Positions 1 through 7,259 of a stretch of 64,000 bases of DNA are shown piece after piece. The notes under the pieces were generated by a model. It did not search any database, was not told the origin of the DNA, and saw nothing but the letters and a program-made list of their open reading frames with translations. Made by a program: the position numbers and the translations under genes. The stretch is taken from contig CAZWSX010000022.1 in the NCBI GenBank assembly GCA_964636985.1, positions 65,356 to 129,355 on the forward strand, read 5' to 3'. Origin of the DNA: CAZWSX01 sp964636985 (GTDB lineage Bacteria; Planctomycetota; Planctomycetia; Pirellulales; Pirellulaceae). Within the stretch, counting starts at the first letter, position 1. Every line of letters starts with the position of its first letter.

Positions 1-1175
1 GGCCGCGCGCTGAAGCGGGTGCTCATCAGCATGCCGGCCAGCGAGTAGTAATCCTTCTGCTCGACCGCATCGAGCTTGTGATCGTGGCACTGGGCACATG
101 CCAGTGTCGTCCCCAGGAAGGCTTTGCCGAGCGTGTCGATCATGTTCGACACCGCTTCCTGCGTGACCCCTTCGGCGGCCGCGCTGTCGCCGTGCCGGCG
201 TTCGCCGAGCCGCAGCGACATCGGCGCAATCAACGCCTCGTTGACGTTACTCGCGGTGTCGACGCGCGGAGGCAGCAAATCGCCAGCCAGGTGTTCCAGC
301 ACCAATTGCTGGTAGGGCAAGTCGTAGTTGAACGCGCGAATCAAGTAGTCGCGATAGCGCCAGGCGTTCTTCGCCGGGACGTCCCACTCGTAGCCGTGCG
401 TGTCGGCATAGTGGACCACGTCCATCCAGTGCCGCGCCCAGCGCTCGCCAAAGTGCGGGCTCTCCAGCAACGCATCGACAAAGCGCTCGTACGCCTCATC
501 GGACGGATCGGCCGCCAAGCGTTCCACTTGTTCGCGCTCGGGCGGTAGCCCCGTCAGCGCAAACGAAAGCCGTCTCGCTAGTGCCCGCCGATCGGCTTCC
601 GCGCCAGGCGCTAATCCTTGCGATTCCAGTTTCGCCAGGATGAAGCGATCGATCTCCGTCCGCGGCCACGATCCGTTTTGAACAGGCGGCGGTTCGACTG
701 CGGCGACAGGCTGCAGGCTCCACCATTTAATGCGCGATTGATACGTCGCTTCCCAATCGGCCGCTTTGTCGCGCCGCTTGGCTTCCCCTTCGCGCGGATC
801 GGGCGCGCCCCGGGCAATCCAAGCCGCGAAATCAGCGATCACCGCCTCGGGCAACTTGCGCTGCTTGGGGGGCATCGCCGAAGCATCGGCATCGTGCCGC
901 ATCGCCTTCAGAAGCGGGCTCTCGTCGGGCTTGCCCGGCACGATGGCCGGCGACCCCGATTCGCCCCCCTGCTCCCACCCGGCCTTGAGATCGAGCCGCA
1001 ACTCCCCCTGGAGTTCCTTCGACTCGCCACTGTGGCAGGCATAACAGTGCTCGACCAAAACGGGGCGGATCTTCTTCTCGAAGAACTCGATCCCATCGTC
1101 GGCCGCGCGCAGTCCGCCCGTCATCATGACAGCAAGCACCAGCGCAACGCGAGTTAGGCAAGCAAGGATGCGCAT
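1..1175 (-). CDS. PSCyt1/DUF1549 planctomycete cytochrome-type protein (C-terminus outside window)
   Basis: The frame opens with ATG at 1175 and runs off the left edge of the window, so 391 codons are visible. A signal peptide (MRILACLTRVALVLAVMMTG) is followed by a class I haem motif CYACH at about residues 44-48, with the usual IRPVLVEH lead-in of the PSCyt1 domain. After a linker comes the DUF1549 (PSCyt2) region with TEIDRFILAKLESQGL, LTGLPP and, near residue 360, CAQCHDHK, a second CxxCH. The family normally ends in a DUF1553 domain, which would lie outside. These proteins are exported and are common in planctomycetes next to DUF1501 genes; their substrate is not established. The family call is firm; the function is not known. 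Confidence 0.9.
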   Translation of the reverse strand, partial: MRILACLTRVALVLAVMMTGGLRAADDGIEFFEKKIRPVLVEHCYACHSGESKELQGELRLDLKAGWEQGGESGSPAIVPGKPDESPLLKAMRHDADASAMPPKQRKLPEAVIADFAAWIARGAPDPREGEAKRRDKAADWEATYQSRIKWWSLQPVAAVEPPPVQNGSWPRTEIDRFILAKLESQGLAPGAEADRRALARRLSFALTGLPPEREQVERLAADPSDEAYERFVDALLESPHFGERWARHWMDVVHYADTHGYEWDVPAKNAWRYRDYLIRAFNYDLPYQQLVLEHLAGDLLPPRVDTASNVNEALIAPMSLRLGERRHGDSAAAEGVTQEAVSNMIDTLGKAFLGTTLACAQCHDHKLDAVEQKDYYSLAGMLMSTRFSAR

Positions 1176-1250
1176 AATCGAAGAGCCGAAGGTGAGATCA
1201 GGACGGTCAGGCGGGACGGCCCTCAGTGTCATCACGACAACTGGCCGCAG

Positions 1251-1655
1251 TTAGATAGTGTCGTCTGGCCCAGTCCCTTTTGCAATTGAGCTTGCGCTCC
1301 CGGCGGCCTTGCGGCGGCGCGCCAAGGTAGCCAAAGTCATAACTGATGCTCCGGTAATCCCACCAATTACAGCGACCATCACGAATCCCGTGCTTCCGTA
1401 AACAAATTCGCCCAGGTTCGGCAGCAAAAACTCAAGGAATTCTTCCCGCGTTGTGATTCGACTGACGCCATAAGCATTGTGAGCAAACAGTACCGCACCT
1501 AGGATCCACAATGGAAGAAGGATCAGCGACGTCCATTTGAGCCCAAACCAAAACCCTCGGCGCATCTCTTTCCAATAGGAAAGGGTGTGGGACGACTGCT
1601 GCTTAGCAATTTCCTCGCTCGACAGGTGAGACGATTCGTACGGATTGATCGCCAT
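1251..1655 (-). CDS. Small membrane protein with NPYESS N-terminus
   Basis: This is a 134-residue protein of unknown function. It starts MAINPYESSHLSSEEI, the short NPYxS opening seen on many planctomycete membrane proteins. A first hydrophobic helix lies at about residues 38-60 (SLILLPLWILGAVLFAHNAY) and a second at about 88-112 (FVMVAVIGGITGASVMTLAT), followed by a basic tail RRRK. That predicts a two-pass inner-membrane protein with both ends on the same side. It lies between the truncated PSCyt1 gene and the Sua5 gene on the same strand, with short gaps. No enzymatic motif is visible. Confidence 0.7.
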   Translation of the reverse strand: MAINPYESSHLSSEEIAKQQSSHTLSYWKEMRRGFWFGLKWTSLILLPLWILGAVLFAHNAYGVSRITTREEFLEFLLPNLGEFVYGSTGFVMVAVIGGITGASVMTLATLARRRKAAGSASSIAKGTGPDDTI

Positions 1656-1676
1656 CGCCGGGGACCTTTCCTCTAG

Positions 1677-2672
1677 CTACTCCCGCGGCGCCGCGGATTT
1701 CCTCAGCCGGTCCGCAATCGCTACGCCGATTCCTTTCTCCGGCGGTGGCACCACAATCACCACGTCACACGCGTTGGCATCGGCCGATCGCAGGGTAGCG
1801 TACAAGTCGCGGGCGAACCCTTGCGGCTTCGTATCGATCGACAGCGGCAGGATCGCTTGCGACATCATGCTTTCCATCGGGATGCCATAGAGCAATGGGT
1901 TGGGCCCAATGACGCCCACTCGCTTCCCGTCCGCAGCCAATTCGATCGCACGGGCAACAGCCGTCTCGGGAGCATGGATTTCAACGCCTGCGGCGGGAGC
2001 GTAGTGGCTCTCCAAACTTCCGGACACGCGCGGCGATGCCGCACTCGCTTCAGCCAGGCGTTTCCCGACCACGCGTTTGATTTGCTCGGCCGTAATCGCA
2101 CCAGGACGAAGAACGGCGATTTCATCCGACGACAGGTCGACAATCGTCGACTCGATTCCGACCTCGCATTGGCCACCATCGAGAATGAGCGGCACGCGCT
2201 CGCCCAGTTCGCTCTGCACGTGTTTGGCCGTCGTGGGGCTCACGCGGCCGAACCGATTAGCTGACGGCGCGGCCAGCCCGCCGCCGAAACTCGTCAACAA
2301 CTGTTGCGCTACAGGGTGCGACGGAACGCGTAGGCCGATCGTCGGAAGTCCGCCCGTCACGGCCGGTGCCGCCTTAGGACCGCGCTGCAAAATCATCGTC
2401 AGCGGCCCGGGCCAGAATGCTTCGGCGAGTTGGTGCGCGGCCGCTGGAACGTGTTCCGCCCAACCCTCCAACGGTGCGTTTTTGGCCAAGTGAACGATCA
2501 GTGGGTGATCGGCAGGGCGACCTTTAACGGCGAAAATCTTCCGCACCGCCAGCTCGTTTTCCGCGTCGGCCGCCAACCCATACACGGTTTCGGTGGGAAT
2601 CGCGATCACGTCACCGCCGCGCAGCAAGGCGATCGCGTGGGCCAGCTGGGCCTCATCCATGGAACTAGTCAT
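1677..2672 (-). CDS. L-threonylcarbamoyladenylate synthase, Sua5/YwlC type
   Basis: The product makes threonylcarbamoyl-AMP from threonine, bicarbonate and ATP for the t6A37 modification of ANN-decoding tRNAs. The YrdC-like catalytic domain covers about residues 1-200: IAIPTETVYGLAA, the KGRPADHPLIVHL motif, FWPGPLTMIL, GLRVPSHP and AAPSANRFGRVSPT, then ESTIVDL and VLRPGAI. A linker and a Sua5 C-terminal domain follow, giving 331 residues, close to the usual length of Sua5 (not the shorter TsaC). The frame is open further upstream to 2804, but that part overlaps the preceding RNase gene and is not family-like, so the ATG at 2672 (MTSSMDEAQ) is preferred; ATG 2660 is the alternative. It starts 8 bases after the RNase stop, so co-transcription is likely. 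Confidence 0.93.
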   Translation of the reverse strand: MTSSMDEAQLAHAIALLRGGDVIAIPTETVYGLAADAENELAVRKIFAVKGRPADHPLIVHLAKNAPLEGWAEHVPAAAHQLAEAFWPGPLTMILQRGPKAAPAVTGGLPTIGLRVPSHPVAQQLLTSFGGGLAAPSANRFGRVSPTTAKHVQSELGERVPLILDGGQCEVGIESTIVDLSSDEIAVLRPGAITAEQIKRVVGKRLAEASAASPRVSGSLESHYAPAAGVEIHAPETAVARAIELAADGKRVGVIGPNPLLYGIPMESMMSQAILPLSIDTKPQGFARDLYATLRSADANACDVVIVVPPPEKGIGVAIADRLRKSAAPRE

Positions 2673-2680
2673 TCGTTGGG

Positions 2681-3388
2681 TTACTGGCGATGAAGCGGCT
2701 TGAACGTGCGATAGTGGTCGTGGGTGTAATAGATCTCGCCTTCCTTGCCGGTAACGATTCGCTGCGGCCCCGGGCCGTCGACTTGAGGCGTGGGATGAAC
2801 CCACTCGTGATAGTAGCCCGCCGGTTTGCTCGGCAAGCGCCGCTCGCGGTTCTGGAACACCACGCCGTCGTTGGGGAACCGCAGACGTTCCCCCGCTTCG
2901 ATGCGCTGGAGCGTCTTGGAAACGTCGACGTTCCCCTGATAGACCAGCTTGCCATCTTGATTGCGGACCTGGACGTTCTTAATTACAGCCGTGAGGCGGT
3001 TGCCGCGAGATTCCGCAGGTGGCTGGGGTGATGTCTCCTGCGGCCCCTTTTTCACGGGTGCTTCGGCGGGAGGTACCTCGTCGGCAGTTATCTCAGGCTC
3101 CCGCTTCTCGGCTGGCGCGTCCGAAGCCGTTTCGCCATCGAGCCTATCCTGGGTCTCCGGTTCCTCTTCGATCACCTGGACGTCGATCGGGTGCTCGCCA
3201 CGCCCGAATTCAATCTCCTGCGTCTTCAAATCCCGGTGATTTTTCACGCCGCCGCGAGGCTGGTTCGCTTGGTAGCGCTGGTAAACGACAATCCCAATCA
3301 CCACCGCCAGGGCGAGCATTCGCCAAATGCGACGATACGCACCCCAGTTATTGGCGGGTGTTTGCGGTTTGCGTTTTGGAATTGCCAT
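2681..3388 (-). CDS. Membrane-anchored ribonuclease of the barnase/RNase Sa (N1/T1) family
   Basis: The 235-residue product has a basic N-terminus, one membrane helix at about residues 23-38 (MLALAVVIGIVVYQRY), a long acidic Pro/Glu-rich linker (about 60-130) and a C-terminal microbial ribonuclease domain (about 145-235). That domain matches the RNase Sa pattern closely: DGVVFQNRERRLP, GYYHEW, PQRIVTG and YYTHDHYRTF. The expected catalytic Glu (E195), Arg (R210) and His (H225) are all present. The topology suggests the nuclease domain sits outside the cytoplasmic membrane. An upstream start at 3430 is possible, but MAIPKRK at 3388 gives the cleaner N-in membrane anchor. No barstar-like inhibitor gene is adjacent. 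Confidence 0.85.
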   Translation of the reverse strand: MAIPKRKPQTPANNWGAYRRIWRMLALAVVIGIVVYQRYQANQPRGGVKNHRDLKTQEIEFGRGEHPIDVQVIEEEPETQDRLDGETASDAPAEKREPEITADEVPPAEAPVKKGPQETSPQPPAESRGNRLTAVIKNVQVRNQDGKLVYQGNVDVSKTLQRIEAGERLRFPNDGVVFQNRERRLPSKPAGYYHEWVHPTPQVDGPGPQRIVTGKEGEIYYTHDHYRTFKPLHRQ

Positions 3389-3567
3389 GCGTGAACTGGA
3401 GTGCGATAGGAGATGCCGATCCACGTCCATGATACGATCAAACGCCTCATCTTTCGACCGTTACAAACCGGCCTTTTGCAGCGCGGCAGTTGAATCGCCA
3501 TTTCCAGACGATCACAATCAAGAGCCGCCGGGGTGACTCTTAGCTGGAGGTGGATTCGGAGGGTGCC

Positions 3568-4371
3568 GTGCCGATCTTAGTGCGATGTACGTGTGGCAAG
3601 AAATTGAGCGCGCCCGACACCATGGCGGGCAGGCGCGTGGCATGCCCTTCCTGCAAAGCCACGGTCGACATTCCTGCGGGGACAGCGGCAGCACCGTCGA
3701 ACGCTCCCGCTACCAACTCGTTTATTGTCTCGTGCACGTGCGGGCAACAATTCACCGCCACGCCCGACATGGCAGGCATGCAATCAAGCTGCCCTACCTG
3801 CGGTTCGCTCCTCACGGTTCCGGGCAACGTTGTTCCTGGAAGCACCGTTTCAGCAAACACCTTTCCTGGCACGGCAAACCAGGCAGCAGCAGCTCCGGCC
3901 TACGCGCAGCAGCAGTACGTAGCAGCGCCGTCCATGCCCGCGAACAACGCCTTTGGAGCACAGTCTCCTTTTGGCCCGTCACCTGGCGCCGGCGCGTGGA
4001 ACGTGCAAGGGGCGCCGCCGAATGATCCGCTCGCCGCAGGCCTCTTTTCGTCTGCTCACGATCAACGCAATATCACGCTCCCGCCCATGCCCGCACAAGC
4101 AACGTGGGGACAGGCCCCATCGCATACGCTAGGAGCCGCGAGCACGACCTTGCCGAACGGCTACGCATCACCTTTGCCCGCGTACCCGCCGGCTCCAGCA
4201 ACCAAGAAAGACGGCTGGGCTCAGATCGGCGGCGGAATTGGATTAATGGCGTTATCCGTTTTCTGGTTCTGCGGAGGTCTCTTCTTCGGCGTCATCTTCC
4301 CTTACGCGGCGGTGCTATTCATCTTCGGAATCATCTTGTTTGTCAAAGGGATCATCGGGAAGTTGTCGTAG
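3568..4371 (+). CDS. Double zinc-ribbon membrane protein, paralogue 1
   Basis: Two tandem zinc ribbons of the form CxC-x18-CxxC stand at the N-terminus (RCTCGKKLSAPDTMAG...CPSC and SCTCGQQF...CPTC). A long Ala/Pro/Gln-rich low-complexity linker follows, then two membrane helices at the C-terminus (GIGLMALSVFWFCGGLFFGV and a following hydrophobic run ending GIIGKLS). GTG at 3568 is chosen because GGAGGG lies a few bases upstream and the product then starts MPILVRCTCGKK, like its neighbour; GTG 3550 is the longer alternative. The next gene is a paralogue with the same design. The likely role is a membrane-tethered zinc-ribbon adaptor, but the partner is unknown. Confidence 0.8.
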   Translation: MPILVRCTCGKKLSAPDTMAGRRVACPSCKATVDIPAGTAAAPSNAPATNSFIVSCTCGQQFTATPDMAGMQSSCPTCGSLLTVPGNVVPGSTVSANTFPGTANQAAAAPAYAQQQYVAAPSMPANNAFGAQSPFGPSPGAGAWNVQGAPPNDPLAAGLFSSAHDQRNITLPPMPAQATWGQAPSHTLGAASTTLPNGYASPLPAYPPAPATKKDGWAQIGGGIGLMALSVFWFCGGLFFGVIFPYAAVLFIFGIILFVKGIIGKLS

Positions 4372-4407
4372 TGTTCCACAGTGTCGACCGATCTTGAGGG
4401 CTGGATT

Positions 4408-5145
4408 GTGCCTATTCGCGTCGCGTGTCGCTGTGGTCAGCAATTTGACGCTCCCGACGTCATGGCGGGGACGTTTGCGCCGTGCCCCGTTTGTCAAAGC
4501 CCGATTGCGATTCCTCGCGTTCAACCGACGCCCCAATACCCAGTAACCCAATACCCAACAACTCAGCCGCAAGCTGTTCACCAGCCGCCGCAACAGACGG
4601 CGCCCATGGTCGTCTCCTGCTCATGCGGCCAGCTATTCGCCGCGACGATCGACATGATCGGCATGGAAGCAAACTGCCCCCGCTGCGGCCAGTTGATCGT
4701 TGTACCTGCGCCGCAACATAGGCCTGTGCCGACCCACGGCACATCCGCGCCGCCGAACCTCGACTCGCTCGGCATCGACGCCCGTACTCCCGGTCCGTTT
4801 GACAAGACCCTGACAGCGGCCCGCGATATATCAGCCTGGGAGCGCACGGCAGCAACCCCGCAACCGAATGCTGCCCGAGGAGCTCACGCCCATACCACCA
4901 AGAGCATCGCCGACTCACTGATGGGGCAAGCGCGCCAGGAAATGTCGGACCGCAATGCCGGTGTACCCGAACCCAACTACGGCCTGATGATCGCAGGCGC
5001 CGGCATCGCTCTAATTGGCTTTGGAATCTTAGTAGGGGCATCCATCGCGCATAGCGATATGGGAAGCATTATCGGTACCTGCAAGCTCTTCGGCGGAATC
5101 GGTGTCTTCGCAAGAGGCTATAGCGCCAAACGCTACGATGGCTAG
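4408..5145 (+). CDS. Double zinc-ribbon membrane protein, paralogue 2
   Basis: The product repeats the design of the gene just upstream: two ribbons (ACRCGQQFDAPDVMAG...CPVC and SCSCGQLF...CPRC), a Pro/Gln/Thr-rich linker with TQYPTTQPQ, and a hydrophobic C-terminus (GLMIAGAGIALIGFGILVGA, then a weaker second helix). GTG at 4408 is preferred over 4381 because GAGGG at 4396-4400 sits 7 bases before it and the protein then begins VPIRVACRCG, parallel to MPILVRCTCG in paralogue 1. The gap to the upstream gene is 36 bases, so the two are probably co-transcribed and arose by tandem duplication. Function is unknown. Confidence 0.8.
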   Translation: MPIRVACRCGQQFDAPDVMAGTFAPCPVCQSPIAIPRVQPTPQYPVTQYPTTQPQAVHQPPQQTAPMVVSCSCGQLFAATIDMIGMEANCPRCGQLIVVPAPQHRPVPTHGTSAPPNLDSLGIDARTPGPFDKTLTAARDISAWERTAATPQPNAARGAHAHTTKSIADSLMGQARQEMSDRNAGVPEPNYGLMIAGAGIALIGFGILVGASIAHSDMGSIIGTCKLFGGIGVFARGYSAKRYDG

Positions 5146-5335
5146 TCATTCTAACTCAGAATGGTAAGTCAATAGCTAATACATCTGGCCTAAAGTTTTT
5201 TCGGGATGCAGGTCAGTAGTTTCTGTACAGTGTGCGGAAATATGGACAATAGACAACGACAACCAGGAAGTGGTGTCGATCGCGATTCCGCGATTCAACG
5301 AACCTCGATTGGATCTTCATCCGTAGGAGGTCACA

Positions 5336-6076
5336 ATGACCAAGAGCAATCTGAACCGCCGCGATTGGTTGACTAATTCAACATGGGGGCTCGCTGGGGG
5401 CACGCTGCTGGCAGCAGCCAGCAATACTCATTCCGCGCGGGCCCAAGACGTGGACCCTGACGAAGAACGCAAGCGATTCCTGCATGGCGAATGTCCGCAG
5501 ATCCTGCGCGTATCAAAGTCGCTCGAAGGCACGCTCATCTTGTCGCCTCATGAACCGTGTCCATGCAGATGCGAGAAATCGGAACCACCTCAAACGATCT
5601 TTCGCGTCGATTTCCGCACCGTCCTCCGCTTCAAGTCGTCCCCGCCATGCGACGAGACGAACATTCAACCACTCCTTCAGGATGGTGTTGAGCTGTGGGC
5701 GGAAGGCTCGATGGAGCTGCGGCTCGATAAGTGTCCTAATAATAACCAGCTGGATTTGCTGTTCGGTCACAGTCGCGCCAAGGCCCGCGTCCACCGATAT
5801 CGCCCCAACGAGGACATCTTCGAAGGCGAAGCGTGCGCTACAGTCGGGTTCGATCCGTCCCGTCGCGAGGATCGCTGCTGTGCGGCCGGCCTTATCCTCG
5901 GGAGCGCGTGCCTGAAAGGTGTAAACAAGATGGCCGATTGGTCACTGACATTAACTTCCCGCACCGCGCTGGACGGGTTCGACCCGGGAAAAATTTGCAG
6001 CCGACAGGAGCTCAGCATCCAATCGCTCGTCGATGGCGTGCTCATCGGACCCTGCATGAGGATTCCACGCGAGTAA
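5336..6076 (+). CDS. Secreted Cys-rich protein with Tat-like leader
   Basis: The 246-residue product begins MTKSNLNRRDWLTNSTWGLA, a twin-arginine-like leader with a hydrophobic stretch and an AxA site near residue 37 (SARAQD). A strong TAGGAGGTC lies 8 bases before the ATG, which fixes the start. The mature part contains about ten cysteines, including CPCRCEK and DRCCAAG, and strand-forming segments (TIFRVDFRTVLRFK, GVELWAEGSMELRLD). I do not recognise the family. The paired cysteines suggest disulfides after export. The gene stands alone, with a strong hairpin after its stop codon. Confidence 0.7.
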   Translation: MTKSNLNRRDWLTNSTWGLAGGTLLAAASNTHSARAQDVDPDEERKRFLHGECPQILRVSKSLEGTLILSPHEPCPCRCEKSEPPQTIFRVDFRTVLRFKSSPPCDETNIQPLLQDGVELWAEGSMELRLDKCPNNNQLDLLFGHSRAKARVHRYRPNEDIFEGEACATVGFDPSRREDRCCAAGLILGSACLKGVNKMADWSLTLTSRTALDGFDPGKICSRQELSIQSLVDGVLIGPCMRIPRE

Positions 6077-6097
6077 CGCCCTCCAAGAAAACCCCTC

Positions 6098-6139
6098 GAC
6101 CACGGGCGCAGAGTGCGGGGACACTCTGCGCCCGTGGTC
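6098..6139. terminator. 18-bp perfect hairpin between convergent genes
   Basis: An 18-base arm at 6098-6115 pairs perfectly with 6122-6139 across a 6-base loop. It starts 21 bases after the stop of the secreted Cys-rich gene and lies between it and the minus-strand genes ending at 6218. No clean T-run follows on either strand, so it may work as a factor-independent terminator only in part, or protect mRNA 3' ends. Confidence 0.7.
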
Positions 6140-6217
6140 TTCGTCGGAGGAACCGTCCGAGGGGAGGACGGGGGATCGTGAGAGGTCCCAAGGGACCTTT
6201 GGTTCGTTCAGTCGGAA

Positions 6218-6559
6218 CTATTGACGCTCGTCGAATTGCATCCGCACCAATGTCGTCGGCGCGATCACACTCGGCCACCAAGGGATCGCCGTGCGGGCAA
6301 CCATCTGGGCCACTTCCACATCGACCAGGTAGCCGGGCTCGCGCGCCTCTGTTCGTACTTCGGCCAGGCTATCGCCCGAAGCGACTTCGACCGGCGTCAC
6401 GCAAAGTGGACACTTGGCGTTGCCAACCACGCTAATGCCTTGCTCTCCCAGCCAGGCAAGTCCTGCCAGGGCCGTGAAGACCATCGCCCCCAGGAACGGA
6501 AGCGACAACACGGCCAGCAACAGGCTCCGCGCTATCTTGCGAACTCGCTTTTTGGTCAT
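6218..6559 (-). CDS. Small single-pass membrane protein
   Basis: ATG at 6559 gives 113 residues starting MTKKRVRKIARSLLLAVLSL, a basic head followed by a membrane helix or uncleaved signal to about residue 36. The rest contains CPLC and mixed strand segments (GYLVDVEVAQMVARTAIPWW, VIAPTTLVRMQFDE). A much longer open frame exists upstream, to 6712, but it overlaps the preceding gene on the same strand. It follows that gene by 32 bases, suggesting a two-gene transcript. The family is not recognised. Confidence 0.6.
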   Translation of the reverse strand: MTKKRVRKIARSLLLAVLSLPFLGAMVFTALAGLAWLGEQGISVVGNAKCPLCVTPVEVASGDSLAEVRTEAREPGYLVDVEVAQMVARTAIPWWPSVIAPTTLVRMQFDERQ

Positions 6560-6591
6560 GGGATGGCTCCAGCCGAATGAGGACTGCGAAC

Positions 6592-6981
6592 TTAAGCGAC
6601 AGGCAAAGCGGCCACCGAAGCAATCGTCTCGGCCGGCACTTCGCTGATTTGCGATTCCGATGCAACCTTCACATAGCCAAGGCCGCGGATCACTTCCAGG
6701 ATTTCGCTGCACGTGGGGAACATGCGGCCGCTGGCTCGCTTGTAAGCGTCCATGGCTTGCATGAACAGGATCTCGTCGCCCGAGTAATCACGTTCGCAGG
6801 TGGTGGGGTCGATCTGGCGGCGGCGTTGCACTTTCTCGCGGCGCTCGACCTGGCGACGTTCAACGGCAACAGGAACGTCTTGCTTGCGGCGCTCGCCAGC
6901 GTCTTTGCGGCGATCTGGCCCCTTGGCGGCTCGACGATCGATCTTGACTTCAACTTCCGCGGCCTTCTTTGCCTTAGCCAT
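6592..6981 (-). CDS. Conserved planctomycete basic protein with FMQAMDAYKR / FPTCSEILEV signature
   Basis: ATG at 6981 is preceded by GAGGA with good spacing, so the longer frame from 7044 is rejected. The 129-residue product has a Lys-rich head (MAKAKKAAEVEVKIDRR), an Arg-rich charged middle (about 15-65) and a compact C-terminal part with DEILFMQAMDAYKRASGR and MFPTCSEILEVIRGLGY. I have the impression that this C-terminal signature recurs in planctomycete proteins of unknown function, but cannot check it. The helix-rich end and basic head would suit a nucleic-acid or ribosome contact, but nothing proves this. Confidence 0.7.
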   Translation of the reverse strand: MAKAKKAAEVEVKIDRRAAKGPDRRKDAGERRKQDVPVAVERRQVERREKVQRRRQIDPTTCERDYSGDEILFMQAMDAYKRASGRMFPTCSEILEVIRGLGYVKVASESQISEVPAETIASVAALPVA

Positions 6982-7259
6982 GTTTTTCCTCGTGAATGGC
7001 AAGTTGTCTGGTGTGCGCCGAGCTTGATGGTTAGCTAAAGCCAACCATGTAGCGAAGATGCTTCCTTCATCGGAAGGCTAGGTTGAGAATTTGCACCACG
7101 TCGGCAAGATGTGCGGCTGAGCCAAAGATTCCGGTTATTGCGGCGTATTTCGCCTGGCAAAGTTCACACGAATACCCAGCAGTCTACCGATGCGAACGGT
7201 TGTGACGGCGATTACCATATTCGCAAGGGTTAACGAACCGCGCTTCGAGGAGTTCCGCC

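Noticed and set aside
4460..5041. 193-codon minus-strand frame opposite zinc-ribbon paralogue 2
   Set aside because: It is the antisense of a GC-rich gene with a clear start and family features.
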